NCBI GenBank assembly: GCA_034336665.1
Contig: JAPFBE010000002.1
Coordinates: 15,168,906-15,232,905, forward strand
Source: Luscinia megarhynchos
Taxonomy: Eukaryota; Chordata; Aves; Passeriformes; Turdidae
Length of the DNA: 64,000 bases
Reading direction: 5' to 3'
Shown: positions 1 through 13,400 of the stretch, piece by piece
Layout: each line of letters opens with the position of its first letter
Numbering within the stretch: position 1 is the first letter of the stretch
The notes under the pieces: generated by a model
Seen by the model: only the letters and a program-made list of their open reading frames with translations
What the model was told of the DNA's origin: nothing
Databases searched by the model: none
Position numbers and translations under genes: made by a program

Positions 1-3000
1 TCAGAAAGGCACTCCATGTAACACGGCCATCCAGATCAAGTTGTTTATTGCAGTTGGTACATTTTGCCATGACAATAAGCTCCAAGGTACCAGGTTTCTA
101 GCAGGTATGCCTCCTATGCGTCCATTTTATATTAGCATTAGGTTTTAGCTGTGAATTAAATCTAGCATTAGAATCTAGATGCAAAGTACCCTAGGATTCA
201 GCCTGCCATTATGCAGATCAGCAAAGGAGTCCCTTCTATAAAGGACTGTACTGACTTACTATAATTGCTAAGGAATGTAGTAATAACATTGTAAGCTGCA
301 GTGTTCCGGATTTAAGAATTGATACTGTAATACAGACTTGCTTTATGAAACAAGGATCTTTCACCACAGCATCTCCTGTATCTTCAGTTTGGGTTCACTA
401 TGAAAATCAATATGATTTTCTGTTCTAGCAGTGATCCGGAGACAGAAGCAGCAATAGACCAAGATATCTGGACAAACATGCCACTCAGTACTACGAGAGA
501 TAATCTACAGCAGCAAAACAGACAGCAAAATTGTATTCACCAGCTAATGTAAGGTTCATTGATTTAATAAAAGGAACTAAGGAAAAGAGACAAAGACTGG
601 AGATTACTGAAAATCAAGTGAAAGCCCAGAAGAAACTGAAAACACATAATCGAGGTTCAATTCAGAGTACAAGGCATTCTGTCTGCCACCTTTTTTATTC
701 CAGTAGTACAGAGTGTTACCTCAGGAGAAAGGAATCTTTCCTTCTCAAACATTCACCTTGCCAAGAGGTGTGGCACGCACAGAGAAAGAGAAGCCACATT
801 CATGCTGAAGCAAGCTTTGGGCAACTTTCCCTTCTGCAGCAGGCTCATGTAAGAGGCTTGTGTGTTTCTCCACTCTGTGACTATAGTGTTTGCCTCAGGA
901 CCCTCATTTTTTGCTTCACTGTATACTCTAGGCTTTTCCAAGTTCCTGCTTCAGAGTAGAAAAGAGACCCCCACAATGTAAATGCATTGTAAGTTTAAGC
1001 AATAATGCTTTCCTGAATCAGCAGGCACTTAACCCATGGCTCTGGGAAGTACCACAACTGCCACCAGTCACGTCAAGTTTATAAAACTCTCACCTCCATT
1101 CTGACTTGATATATATTGGTTGCATTAACAGACAATGGATGAGGGGACTATGCCTTTACAAACATGGCCCAACGCACAGGATATGCAAACATGTCACAAG
1201 ATGTCCTTGTGCCTCAGCAGCTCCCCTGCCAAGGGCCTACACTGGGCCTCAATATATTCCCTGCACAAAGGATTCCACAAAACATCGAGGTACTGATGAA
1301 CACGAGTGGGACACAAGAACCCACATAGACCCAAGCATTTTTATTTACTGCTGGTGATGTGCTGAAACTGATAGGACTCCCAGGAGAATATAGTTCTGAC
1401 CAAAAGATACTGAACAATTTGGCATGCAGGATGCACACTGTCTAGAAGAAAATGTTTTTCAATTCACTAGTTGTAATGTGCCATCTACACAGCATGTTTT
1501 ATACAATTAACAGTACTTATAAAGAGTTGGATTTTTTTATAACACTAGCATTTGGGGAAATGCAGTGATTGACAGTGTATTGAATGTGAAAAAGTAATCT
1601 CACAATTATTGATCGACTGAAGTTCATGTCTTCAATCTGTCATAAAATGACATTGTTGGTCTCATTACAGCCTCTAGTGGACAGTAGTAATCCACCTCAC
1701 AGACATGTCATAGCATTTGCACAAATGACAAGCATTATCAAGGCAGAGGTTACTCTGAGAGAACATGAACATACAGGTCATTCTTATCCACCAGCAAAAA
1801 GGAATTTTGAATACAAGCAAAGGTTTGCTGTCACTCGTAACGTGCCTCGCTTTACTCTTCAGGTATAGCACTGGCTTGTAAATAAACAGAGAACTTCTGC
1901 TATTCATTTCAGCTTCTGACAGCTTTCATAAAACTAAATTAATCTCAAATATTTTTATAACAGAAAATATTGGTTGCCATGTTTTTGGCTTAAGTAAGAT
2001 GTTTTTAATCCAACTCAGAATCCGCCGACTGTCCAATTCACCTCCTATCTATTTATAGCTCTCTCATATTCAGATAATTTTTGCTAATGCAGTTATTTTT
2101 GTTATTATTTCAGACACATGCAGCAGATTTAAGGTATTTTTTACAGCTTTAATAAATGAGAAACTATAATTTGGATTACAGCTGGCTAATCAAGGTATGC
2201 TTTCCTCAGGAAACTTAAAGATGTACACGATCTGAACAATAATGTGTTTGGACTATATTTTTTAAGTGCCACTTATGTGAACGTAACAAAATATGACTAA
2301 TGTCTTTAATTTTGTGTATTCACTTAGAAATGAGTGTATCCCCTGTCAAAACAGAGCTGTTGATGTTCTCCAGAACTCTGTGATTGTTCAGATGCAAGGA
2401 AATTAGATTGGTAGACACAGAGAGCCAATGCAGTCTCTTCAAAGCCACAAGTATCTCATGCAAATTAACATTTAGTGAAAGGAGAGTAAAGTATTCATGA
2501 AAACTAAGCAAGTATGTAGTACTACACTGTGACTCAAAGAGAAAAATCTTATCGTTCAAAATGGTGGTCCTTTGCAAGTGAATTCAAAGGAAAGGCTGCC
2601 GTAAAATTTTTTATTTTACTACACTGTGGCTAGGTAAGGGTTGTAGGCTGATGAAGAAATCATTATTTGTCATGCCTTACAGTTTAGGTAATGGGATATT
2701 TAGGTAAAAAATGTTTACCTTATCGTTGTCCTGATTTTTTAAAAGAAGCAATCAAGTTCTCTTTAAATAACAATAGCTTCAATGGCTTTAAAGTAACAAT
2801 AGGTCCTTAAATGGAGATCTGAAATGAGACGCTGTCTTTTTGTTGCTGCTTTTTTAAAGCTGGGCGAAACAATTCATCAGGGAATTGAGAAAACTGAGGG
2901 CAGGACTCTTCTAAAGTCTTAAAATCAAGTCTGATTTTGTCTTTTGATAAAGAGGTCAGTCAGTTAAAGGTCACTGCTCTGAAGGAAGACCAGTTAACTA

Positions 3001-5173
3001 CTAGTGACCACATCAGGATGGATCCCAGGCACAGTTAGCCCCATAAGCTGTGGCAAACAGTGGAAAATAAAAGTGCTCAGCCCTTCTCTAGGGTGCTTAA
3101 CTGGTCTAGGCACCTACCAAGTAATCACTACTATGACCTGTTAGGTGCTTTATGGCCAGTCTCTTCAGCCTTCAGCCATCTGAGGTCTCAATCTGTGTCC
3201 TCCCCTGACACAGTAGCTACCCATATGGCTGGTGTGAGCAGAAGGGCCAAGCACAAGTGGAAACTAAACTTGGTCTTATTCCTGGAAGCGATTGTTTCAT
3301 CTTGGGGTTAAAGTACACTAGCAGAACGCAGAGGGGAAGCTCTGCTCTGCAGAAATGCTTTCTTTCCAGAGATGCTGAGGCAGTGCTGTTAAAACAGGGA
3401 TTAATACTCAACCAACATTCTGGAGAATTTGCTGGCCACTGTCTGGGAGAGGGCTCTCAGGTGCTAGCAGGGAGCAGCCAGAGACCACATGCCCTTGTAA
3501 GACACACATGTTGTCCCGTCCCTTTAAATCATACTGGGTACAGAGACTTATCTGGGAGTTCACTTACCAGGTTTTTTCTGTTTCTTAAGGGCGTTATGGT
3601 CTAGACTGATTAGATTAGCATCTACTCTGTAAACACCTAGAGTTGGGAAATATCTCTTGACCTTTCTCTAAAACATCTTACCTACATATAAGGCACTGTG
3701 GTTTCCAAAACCTGTTAGTCTCTCTGATCAATGCTATACAAGTTTTGATAAGTGCCATGAGTTTTTATGAGAGGAGGGGAATGGGCTAGAATGGAGTGGT
3801 TACATGTTTGAACAGACATAGAAATTGAAAACATGGATTTTTGACTCCTAAATCCTGTAATGGCTTCAACTGAGCTGTTCTGGTCTATTGGACAAATCCT
3901 TCCTACCTCATGGATAATCGACCTACCAGACCTCCAGACCCACTGTGCTCAATTCTGCTGCCAAGTCTGCTCTTTCTGTTCACATGCTAAAAATCTTTAT
4001 GCTTTGTTGAGAAAATGCACAATGACAATGACAGCTATTTTCTACTCTCACTGTCTACCTCTTCACAAAATATGATACACACAGGCCTTGCCCCTAACAC
4101 TGTTATGCAAATTCAGAAGTCTGGTTTACCAAATTCATCTAATATAGATAAGGTTGGGCTCATGCCTTGGTTTCAAGACAGCGAGAAGTGCAAGCTCAAT
4201 AATGTTCAAGACTGAAGTTATTTTGTATCTATATCTTCTCCAAAAAGAAAACTAGTAACTGAGACAGTATTAACCAGAAAGACAGTAATGGTTCTGAAAT
4301 ACACGCATCACCTTCACAGGAAAGAGCTGCATTTCTTTTTTTCAAAAGGTATCATACAGCAAAAAATTGCAGTCACCTGATGCACAGGAATGAAGACTTT
4401 GAATGGTTCCTGAACGTCAAACAAAAATTTAAATGGGATAATTTTGGTATGAAATAATTGCTATATCTCCTTATATTTGACTCATAATCAGGAAATCACC
4501 TGGCAGAGATGGACAGCAGGCATCAACAGTGTATTTCCTGGAGGATAGGAATTCCTCAGCCTGCAAGGCTTTGACCAACAACCTAAGTGAGCATGGTAAA
4601 TATTTACTTCAATTTATCCAATTATGAGCTGAGAGGGTATTTTTCATGTTTCTTCTGCAAGGTGACAGATACCTGCCCACAGAAGCCCAAAGCTCCAGAG
4701 TTTAAAAAAAAAAGTGTCCTGGGAAAATGACAGGAGGCCTGAGGTAGGATATTACATAAAATCAGAGTTATTTCAGCTTGTGCAGACCATTTTATAGCTA
4801 GACTGGCATCACTTTGACTTCTTACTGCACAGAGGCAGCATTTCCCTCAGAGATCAGCCAGATCCTCATGTTCTCTCTTCACCCTTCAGCAGAGGCCTTT
4901 CTATAATGGCAAAAAGGGTTCTCATATTGACTGAGATGTCATACCATGTCTCTCTCTTTCACCCTACCTAGTTTTTCCACAGAAGAGCTCCCATTTATGC
5001 CTGTCTTACTCTGCTTGATCTGTCCTTGGTCTGCTCTCATATCATCCTCACAGGATATTATGAATTTATTTATATTTAAGGTAATGAAAGATACCCATTC
5101 AAAGCTCTAGAAGCCCTGAGACATAGCAATTACAAGCAAAACACAACAGTGTGAAAGAAGTTTTATCAAAAGG
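1..5173. other. Unresolved non-coding stretch
   Basis: No repeat family or protein is recognisable. A 142-codon open frame at 531-959 on the plus strand has mixed, low-complexity composition, no domain and no promoter context, so I treat it as chance. Minor visible structure includes an 8-bp inverted repeat with a 3-base spacer at 402-420 and a 7-bp inverted repeat around a T5 loop at 2601-2619. Two sequences read as good splice donors on the minus strand, near 1090 (GAG then GTGAGA) and near 3560 (CTG then GTAAGT). I could not pair either with a convincing exon. Confidence 0.5.
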
Positions 5174-5180
5174 AACTTAC

Positions 5181-5214
5181 CTGGGCAACCAGGTGGACCA
5201 GAAACACCTGCCTG
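5181..5214 (-). CDS. Possible collagen-type exon (Gly-X-Y triplets, partial gene)
   Basis: Read on the minus strand, this 34-base segment encodes QAGVSGPPGCP plus the first base of another glycine codon, so glycine falls at every third position with prolines in X and Y. It is followed exactly by a near-perfect donor (CCCAG then GTAAGTT at 5180-5174) and preceded by TTTCAG at 5220-5215. That layout suits one short exon of a collagen triple-helix region, ending inside a Gly codon as in several non-fibrillar collagens. Against it, the acceptor has a poor polypyrimidine tract, the Cys in the Y-to-X region is unusual, and I found no second Gly-X-Y exon in the window. Four triplets can arise by chance in 64 kb. 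If real, the gene runs on the minus strand and its neighbouring introns are long. I cannot name the chain. Confidence 0.22.
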
Positions 5215-5486
5215 CTGAAAGCCCATCTCTAGTCCTCTCCTAAAGTGATGGGGGTTTTGCCTCAGGGCCTCTTCAAAGATCATAAAATTCAAACTCTTGT
5301 GAAGGGTAGGTTCTGTCACATGGATGGATTTGTTCATGCATGGACTGTTTTGTCATGGGGTCAAGTATAGCCAAGAGAGTGGAGTGGACACCTTGGGGGC
5401 AGGACCATCTCTCAACCAGCTTTCCTATTCAAGAGACCCTAGCGCTGGAACTTTTCTCATTACAGGGTTTTCACAGTTTATACTCT

Positions 5487-5758
5487 CACAGAATCATAGA
5501 ATCATTCATTTTAAGATCATCAAGTCCAAATTGTCAGCCCAGCACCATCACCATGTTCACCATTAAACCATGTCCTCAATGCCACAGCCGTGCATTTTTT
5601 TAATAGTTTCCAGGAATAGTGACTGCACCACTTTCCTTGGCAGTCTGTTCCAATTAAACTCTTTCTGTAAAAAAAATATTTCCTAATATTCAATTCCAAC
5701 CTCCCCTGGTGTGGCTTGAGGCCATATCCTCTTGTCTTAGGAGTCCTCTCATCTTCCT
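5487..5758 (-). mobile_element. CR1 LINE, 5'-truncated 3' end
   Basis: The plus strand carries the reverse complement of the avian CR1 3' end. It begins with the tandem GAATCATA-type octamer remnant (the CR1 3' tail) at 5490-5505. It then follows the familiar CR1 order: 'atcatcaagtccaa', 'accatgtcctcaatgccac', 'ccaggaatagtgactgcacca', 'cagtctgttccaat', 'tttcctaatattcaattc', and finally 'cctcccctgg...cttgaggccat'. Matching stops near 5758, which gives the roughly 270-bp 5'-truncated copy usual for this family. No ORF2 coding remains. The element is old but still readable, with many substitutions and small indels. Confidence 0.9.
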
Positions 5759-5869
5759 AGTGCAAGAGGACATAAGATGGCCACACAGGGGCCATAAGAC
5801 AACACTGGTCATAAGCAGATGCTTAGGGAGACATGGGCATTATGTACATATCCACAAACATATCCATAC

Positions 5870-6330
5870 TTTATCCATGTACTTTCCAGCCTCTCACTAT
5901 TTTCAGCTTAAGGAACTTCCTGAGCAAAATGTGGTTTCTGTCCATTTAGATACCCTCAATGGATTTTTCTCCCAACATTTGTACAGTCTTCTCCATCGCC
6001 ATCTGTAAATTGTAGGTCTGTGCTAATGTCACATTGCACAGGTCAAGTCCCTGATGAACCCCCTCATCCTGCTGCTTCATTCAGTGCCCCCAGCTCTTGC
6101 ACTGAGACAGGGAATGGTCAGTCCCTTCCCATACTCTCAATGCTACACAGATCTTTGGAGCCCTTTATCATATTCCCCCTTCCTCCAAGCTGGAAATCTT
6201 GTTACCAAAACCAGTCAAAGTCTTCACTGCTTCTGCTGCAATTCTTACCCGGTTTTGAGTCCCTCTGTCTTGGTCTTAGTCCTGAGACATTTGCACTCCC
6301 TCTGTTCTTCTGCCTGTGGAAAAGTGATAG
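5870..6330 (-). mobile_element. Older CR1-type LINE fragment
   Basis: A second, more diverged CR1-like segment lies just beyond the first in the same orientation. Readable landmarks, in reverse-complement order, are 'aaggaacttcctgagcaaaa', 'tggatttttctccca', 'gtgcccccagctcttgcact', 'ggtcagtcccttccca' and 'ctttatcatattccccct'. These follow the order of an ancient amniote CR1 3' region upstream of its tail. A 155-codon open frame at 6020-6487 overlaps it on the opposite strand and is incidental. The junction with the younger copy (5758-5870) is not assignable. The exact subfamily cannot be fixed by eye. Confidence 0.65.
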
Positions 6331-6334
6331 TAAA

Positions 6335-7440
6335 AATTGTCCTTTTATTCCACGGAGCAGTGGTGACACAGTGAAGTACAAGTGTTATACTATAAAAGCA
6401 ATACAGAATGCTCTCTTTTCCCAACGCTTAGCCAAGGACTCAAAAAAAGCAACAATTCCACATATCAAGGACAAGAGAAAACAGTAGTAATGTAAACAAA
6501 AATAAACTCATGGTTCTATCTACATTTTTTTCATACTTGTTTAGCAGCACAGACTGACTGAAAAAAAACATTCCCATTTCATAAACTACCTCTGTCATCC
6601 AGTCTTGTGTAAAAAATCAGAACTGATAGGACATCTCCCACCAATCTCAGATTATTTCACACACTTATATGCATAATAGGTCTGAAAAATATGACATGCT
6701 ACTATGGGGAAAGAAAAAGAAAAAAGTGGGACCGCCATATGGTTTTCCTGCCATTTAATCTCTCTCTCTCCTTTCCATGTTTTATCTCATTTCTTAGGAC
6801 ATAGGTATTAAGTTATTTCTCTCCCTTACTTGGACCATCTTCAGCTAGGTGTGTAAACCTGGTGTCTAATTTAAGATGTACAAGTTGTCCCGTTGTCTTA
6901 ATGGTTCTGAATCATACATTTAAAGTGAGCTTTGTGCTTGAGGGTATGGCCTCATGAACATGTCTTAGTGAGGCATTCAAGGGTGTGGATTTACAGGACA
7001 CCAGCTATCCTGCAATAACTTCTCAGATGAACACCCTTTGCCTACTGGTAAATAAATGCAAAGCAAGTTAGCCCAGAGAGAGCCTCAGCCAAGATTACCT
7101 CTGCCCCCGACAATTGCTCTTCCTGCTGTTCCCTGAATGCTGCTCCTTTTGCAGTAAACACGACAGTTGCATATAGAGGCACAACCACCTCCCTCATCTC
7201 CAAAGTGATCCATCTTCAATCACAGCTCGAAGCATACTTTTTCTTAGTACACCCCAAAATCTTGCAAACTGAAGTCATATTTAAGAGGCCTTGCCACCCT
7301 TGATGTGTCATGACTTCACTCTTTTTTTTTTCATGTTTATATGATAGGATATATTCTTTGCAGAGTCTTCATTATGTATCACATATACGTAAGTCTTCTA
7401 ATTCTTGAGCCCTCCTGTTTACCCCTGCTGGTTAAAAATT
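6335..7440. other. Non-coding, nothing recognised
   Basis: AT-rich unique-looking sequence. A T-run at 7321-7331 is the only low-complexity feature. No repeat, exon or RNA gene is supported. Confidence 0.6.
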
Positions 7441-7443
7441 CCT

Positions 7444-7479
7444 GGGGGGCAGGGGGGGAGCAGAGGGGGCAAGAAAGGG
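7444..7479 (+). other. G-quadruplex motif
   Basis: Four G-runs (6, 7, 5 and 3 Gs, at 7444-7449, 7452-7458, 7465-7469 and 7477-7479) are separated by loops of 2, 6 and 7 bases. This satisfies the canonical G3+N1-7 rule on the plus strand. It lies in otherwise AT-rich DNA with no CpG island. Confidence 0.75.
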
Positions 7480-7484
7480 CAAGA

Positions 7485-10400
7485 AGTTCCTCAAACAACT
7501 TTGAGTCAAACCAGGTACCCACTTTGGGACAAGGGAGCAGAGGGGACAGACCTTGTGACTGCTGAATACGTGGCTGCTGCCCCCAAGGGTATTTCTGAGA
7601 GCCTACAGGTATTGTTACACAATGTATATACTTCACAGCGTCCTGAGCAGTTTATCAGCTGTACAGAAATTCCTTCATAGTTTATCATCTGGGCAAGCAT
7701 CCCAGCACCAGTGTTGTCTGTCATTAGAGTCTCTTCAGAGTATCAGAGGTTCCCAGGAACATTCCCAGAAGCTTTTAGCTCAGCATGAGTCACTGCCAAG
7801 TTGAAGAGTTTCTTCGAGTCCCTTGTAGCAATCATCCTGAAAATTGCAGAAGAGGAGCTTGCAGACTCTACAACCATCCCTAAAAGGCTCAACTTGTATA
7901 GGAGTCATTGTTTGGCCTCCAAAAACATTTATCTGAAGCATTCATCTCAACTTTGCACACATTTAAGGTCTTGCCAATGAGATCACAAAATCTCCTTGTA
8001 GCTGGAAATAAAAAAATTTTCCTTTGGTGATTTTAAAAGATATTTTATTTTAAATTCTAATAATCCCTCAGATCCCTAAATGTGGATTAGCACTCCTCTC
8101 CTATTCAAACTAGATGCTCTAGTCAGTTATATAAGTCCAAGTTTCCTCCCCAGGCAGTACACAGCATATGCACACAGGTTATACTGTCTGCAGTAAAGGA
8201 TGCAGTGAAATACTCCATTATGTGACATATCTCTCAGAACAGTTACCTCCTGAGAAAAGACTTCAGTTTTGAAGCCAGCTGACTTTTCAGAAATGGTGAA
8301 CAATCAGTGGGGCAAAAAGGTAGATTTGTCCAAAGGTGAAATAACAGCGTTTTCTTATTTCAACCTAAAAAAATTAAAATTTTCTGAAAACAAAATGAAA
8401 GAAAAAATTCCAACAAACACCAAACCCATTTTACTCTTTAAGAACCTGCTTCTCCCTATTTATTTTGCTTTCTGAGGATTTGCCTTTGACATGTTCACAT
8501 TTTTAAAGCTTCTTACTAGCCAAAATGTTAAATGGATGACTTAAGTTCCAGTATATCGCTTCCTCTGAATCTGTTACTTTTGTAGTGGCACTTTCCCTTA
8601 GTAGCACATTGAATCAGTGTACTTTATGGTCGGTCACCAGTTCCTTGATTCCCTCTAGTGCTCAAATCTTCAATGAACAGAAAGATAAGTGTGAAGAACT
8701 TGCCAGCCTGAAATCCCTGCTATCTGCACAACAGACCAAAAATTGGTTTTTAATTATTTCAAGACTTCAAACTCTGAATACTTGGCTGTATAATTTAAAT
8801 CTGGATTGTTAAAATATACTGAAAGTACATTTATCATTCAAATGTTTCACCTGTTAGTTATTCTACTTCAAACTCTTCAACTCCACAGTGTTACTATTTT
8901 GTTTCCTTTGATGTTTGTTCCTTTTAAGCTATCCCCAAAGAATTTCACTCTCACCCATCATGGTTATCAAGCTGTGATTAGTTAGCATGGTAAGCAATTA
9001 TGATATACAACTCTATTCTGTCCTTCTGAATCTTTAGGAATCAATACCTTTTTATGCATTGATTAATAGTCCTTCTTTCTTGATATTCCTTTTAGGAGAG
9101 TTTGGAACGATCACCAGATAATCATCTCCATCACTTGTTAACACTGCTTGTGGTCTGGTGTATAACTCTTGTATAAGGATGGTTGGTATGTAAATACCCT
9201 CCTTAATCGTCATCATTTGTTTCAAGGATAAAACAAACAAAACAATAACAAAACCTCCTTTATTTTGCATGCTGGAAGCACATGCCATTAATATTAATTA
9301 ATTTATTTATTTAAACTTGGTTAAAGCATTTGCTCTTAGGCTGGGAATGTGACTGCCAAGTTTCCTGCCTGCAATTTGTTACGGCTCAGTAGTAAACTCC
9401 TGAAAATAGGAATTTGAAATGGAAATAGTGACAGGCCTTTTAACTACACTATAATAAGCAGGGTGTTTTATCCTGCATACTATATGTCGTTACACAATGG
9501 CAGCCTATCATAATGTGCACGGAAAACAAACAGGGTCTCTTTAGATCACTCTTCTGGCTAAAACTGGGCAGACAGAGGAAGCAAAACAGGCTGGAAAGAC
9601 AAAAGACTAGAAGGTCAAGAACACCACACCCAGACCTAAGCCTTTCTGTTACACAGTGGAGCATAGGGATCTTAGAGAACTTGCACTTGAATAAATTGGC
9701 TTTGATCAGCTTGCCATAAAAAAAAGAGGTGTAGCCTGCTATATTGGTAAAGGAGGTAAAGAAGGAAACTTGCCCATAGTCTCAAGCTGCAAATTAATGT
9801 ACCCAGGCCCACCCTGTTATGCACAGCAAAGCTCCAAAAAGTATGTTTCTTGCAAACATTTCTTATCTGCTTGTAATAATATGTTTCATGTAATTCTGAA
9901 CATATAAAACACAAGAACATTAAAGCTGGTTTGTACAGTAGCTTTCCAGTGACAGTTGTAAAGTGTAATTTTTCAGAGTTGCTGAACATCCAGAGTCCTA
10001 ACAAGTTGCCTGAGTTTCTCCAGATCTACACCTGTGTAAATGAAGTAGTACTGCATCTTTGTGAAAACAGAAGAAACAGAAGACTGCTATTGCTTTTTAC
10101 AAGGTATTTGGCAACCAAGAAAACAACTGCATCATATGTACAGAACAGAACAGCAGAGTGTCTGGGACCTGAACCGAGCAATTCTGCTTTGTAGAACACA
10201 TGCTTAAACGCCGTATATTGAAGTGCCACATCATGTCTATTTTTACTAATTGAGTTTACTTGCATTTGGGCACTGTACCAGCTACTCAGCAAGTCCAGGA
10301 GATTAATGTAAAAGCCTCTCTGCATTTAGAAACTATAGTCACTCTAGATTTACAGCTGCTTACTTTGAGGGTGGCTGACTGCTGATCCTGATGTCTTTGA

Positions 10401-13400
10401 GCAACAGATGGTTTTCTGAGCTGCATTGATAATGAAAAAGATATAATTTACCTCCTAACATTAAAATAAAGAGGCAGAATAAAAGAAAAAGCAATATATT
10501 CACTTTCTACAAATAGCATATCTCAGTACACAGCAGGATAAGAGGAGGGGGAGGCCCAGTCAAAACCCAAGGAATAGTATTAGAAATTTACATGAAGACA
10601 AACTTCCATAAAATAACCCATCCTGATCTGGACTGTGAAAGTATTGGCCCTTGTAATGTTAAAATTTATAGCTTTAATCTTCTTAAGAGCTGCATGGCTC
10701 TTCTCACATGCAGGGAAAACAGATTTGATGTTTGTGAGATTAAAACTACTGAGCTGAACTTTGCTTGTTATTGGCCAGAAGCACTTGGAAACCTAATAAA
10801 GCATTCCATTAAAATCTTGGCATTTTAGTAACACAAAAGAAGTAGGCTTCTCAAAATATGAGTGCAAGGCAAAAGGACACTTTGGGGGGCGGGGGGAAAG
10901 ATTCTGGAATTTGAATTTTAACAAAGTTTGCAATACTTTAAAATAGATCAAAGGGAATATGAGGTAGAGTGGAACAATAAGTGCTTGATGTAACTAGCAA
11001 TGTCCAATTCTTTGTTGTTTAAGCTTTATTACATTTGAAGACACTTTTTCATGTTCTTTTAAACCTCATACTTTCATGAGTCTATCAGTAGCTGGAAAAA
11101 GTACAACACATGTCACTGACTGGTGACTGGCTGTGTGGTCTCTAACAGGTAATGTGAGGCCTGATATAAAATTATGAGGATCCACAACAACAGCTGAGAT
11201 CAAGATGGGCTACTCATATTCTGGGCTTTAGATGATCAGCTTTATTCTGAAATGAAGAGCTCCATTAAAGCTGGCTAGGCTATAATTTTAGGTGCACAGG
11301 AAGCCCGTTGTGAACATGGTTACACATTTGTAATCAGTATATGGTTTGATTTGATCTATGAAGTCACAACTAATATTTGTGTAGAGAGAGGGATAATACT
11401 TGTGGTGATGGTATGAACTATGAGTTCAAAGCATGACTGATCAAGGGTTAGGATCTTAGCAGCAGTGGTAAAACCTTGTATAGCACCATTTGGGCAAATG
11501 AGAGCTGCCTAGTGCCAGCTGCACTGTTGAGAACCCTTGCTTCACCAAGGTGCAATGAAGACAAGCCTCATAAACAATGGCTTTTACTGTTCTCTGCAAG
11601 CAAACAGGCAGAAATAAAAACATAATCAAGTTTAAAAGAAGTAAATCGTCATAACCAGCCTTAAATACAACGAGCCTCTTGCTAGGGTCCATTGACGAGG
11701 TTTGGGGTTTTGTCAGGGCAAACAGCATTAATTCAAACATGTCATGAAATTACTTCATCCTATCTGTACTGACAAAGCCAACCATGAAAACCATGCTAGA
11801 ATTTGCCTACGTATGGTTACAGCTAAATCAGATCTTCTAGATTCATTCTGCTTACAGAATCAGGAAGAATGTAGGCTATCTTCCAGAAAAATTGAGGTTA
11901 AAACACTGGGAAGCCAGCAGGGAAGATCAGGTAACAATCAAATGCCACAAACAAATTTTAGCCCAGATTTTACCCCACACAGAAAACCAGTGTTGAACAT
12001 GGATTACACAGCTGGTGTGAGTGAGTCCTACACATGCTCATCCCATTGTAAGTGACTGTACAGAATTCACTCATGCTATTCTATTTTTTTCCCCTTTCAA
12101 AAGAAATTCCCCTTTACACAGCTGAACATTACCGGGTGCTCATAAACTGGCTGCTAACATGGCTGGTATGCTTCATTTTTTGTGGCACTAACATATGAAG
12201 AGCTATCTACTGTAACAGATGCTCTTTGACAGTGCAAAATAACAGCACTCAGACTTAAACTGTAAATTATAAACAATCCCTCTCTAACTACAAAATGAAT
12301 ACACAGAATGGGGAGCCTTGTCAACTAAGATATTAGTAAATCAGGTTGAGGAAGACAAATTATTCACTAAATCTAAAGTAACTAAAATTTTATTCAGTTA
12401 ACATTACTGTCATTAGAGTTCTCCTGTTCTTTGCCATAATTGGTAGACACGAAAAAGAGTAATTATAAGCAACACAGAGTAAAAACAGTTACATGTTTTC
12501 TTGCTATGGAAAAGCTACATAAAATGTTCCTGTTCTTCCTTTTTATTAATTTCTATCAGTAGAAAAGATGCTATTTAAATGCTTACTAATGGCATGTACC
12601 TGGCCACATCAAGACAGCCCTTTCCAAAGAGATTTCATAAATATTTTTTCTCCACCAAACCACAGACAGGACTGTGAATTAAAAGTGACCTTGATGGCCT
12701 GGTGGTGCAGCTGCCATGTATTTGATAAACTTTCGGGTACTAGTGCCAAGGAGCGGTGTTACAACATCAACTGAAAATGAGTTCAAGCATAGCTTTCTTC
12801 ACAGAATGTCCCTGGTAACCTGGCTGCAAAAAGCATTCAATGCACAAGGATGTATTTTTTTAAACCTTTAAAAAATAAAGCATTCCTTTTTTCCTCCCGA
12901 TTTCTTCATGACATCCCAGTACCAAGTTCTCCAGAAGGATGTGCTCAGCGATAATACCCTAGATTACAATGACTGTAGCTACATCTGGAGTATTTGTGGT
13001 ATCTCAGATATAAAACTTCTTCAGAAAGGACAGGGAGAACTTGGAGGAAGCATGGGTAAAGGAATGAGTACTCTGTTACATAGCACAGTGGTTCCTGCCC
13101 TATAGTGGCAACCTCTCAGAAATTCCTGAACACCATGGCAGGGATGGTGAGCACAAAGCTGGCCTTCCCAAATGCATGCAACTTCCCATGACCTAATGAC
13201 AGGGAAAATGAACTGGCAGTTCATCTTTTCCTTCACCATGTTCCAGAAGAAATTTTTGTGTCACTTAGTTCAGGATCAGGCTTGCAAGGTCCAATTCTTA
13301 CAGCTTTAGAAGAAAAAGGTATTGCCAAGAAAAGACCCTGGCAGCTGTTTGTAGGCAGGATTTAATACCCTTGCATTTCATGGCATTTCTGGATGGCAGT

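Noticed and set aside
531..959. 142-codon plus-strand open frame near the window start
   Set aside because: No recognisable domain or promoter. A minus-strand frame overlaps it, and the composition is unremarkable.
4671..4700. Minus-strand run of glycines every third codon, which might be a second collagen exon
   Set aside because: Only three triplets, no acceptor before it, and a weak GTATCT donor.
6020..6487. 155-codon plus-strand frame
   Set aside because: It overlaps the antisense of an old CR1 fragment, so it is an incidental reading of repeat DNA.
8640..8740. Acceptor-like tract followed by a lysine/glutamate-rich open frame
   Set aside because: No GT donor at the end of the frame and no recognised protein.
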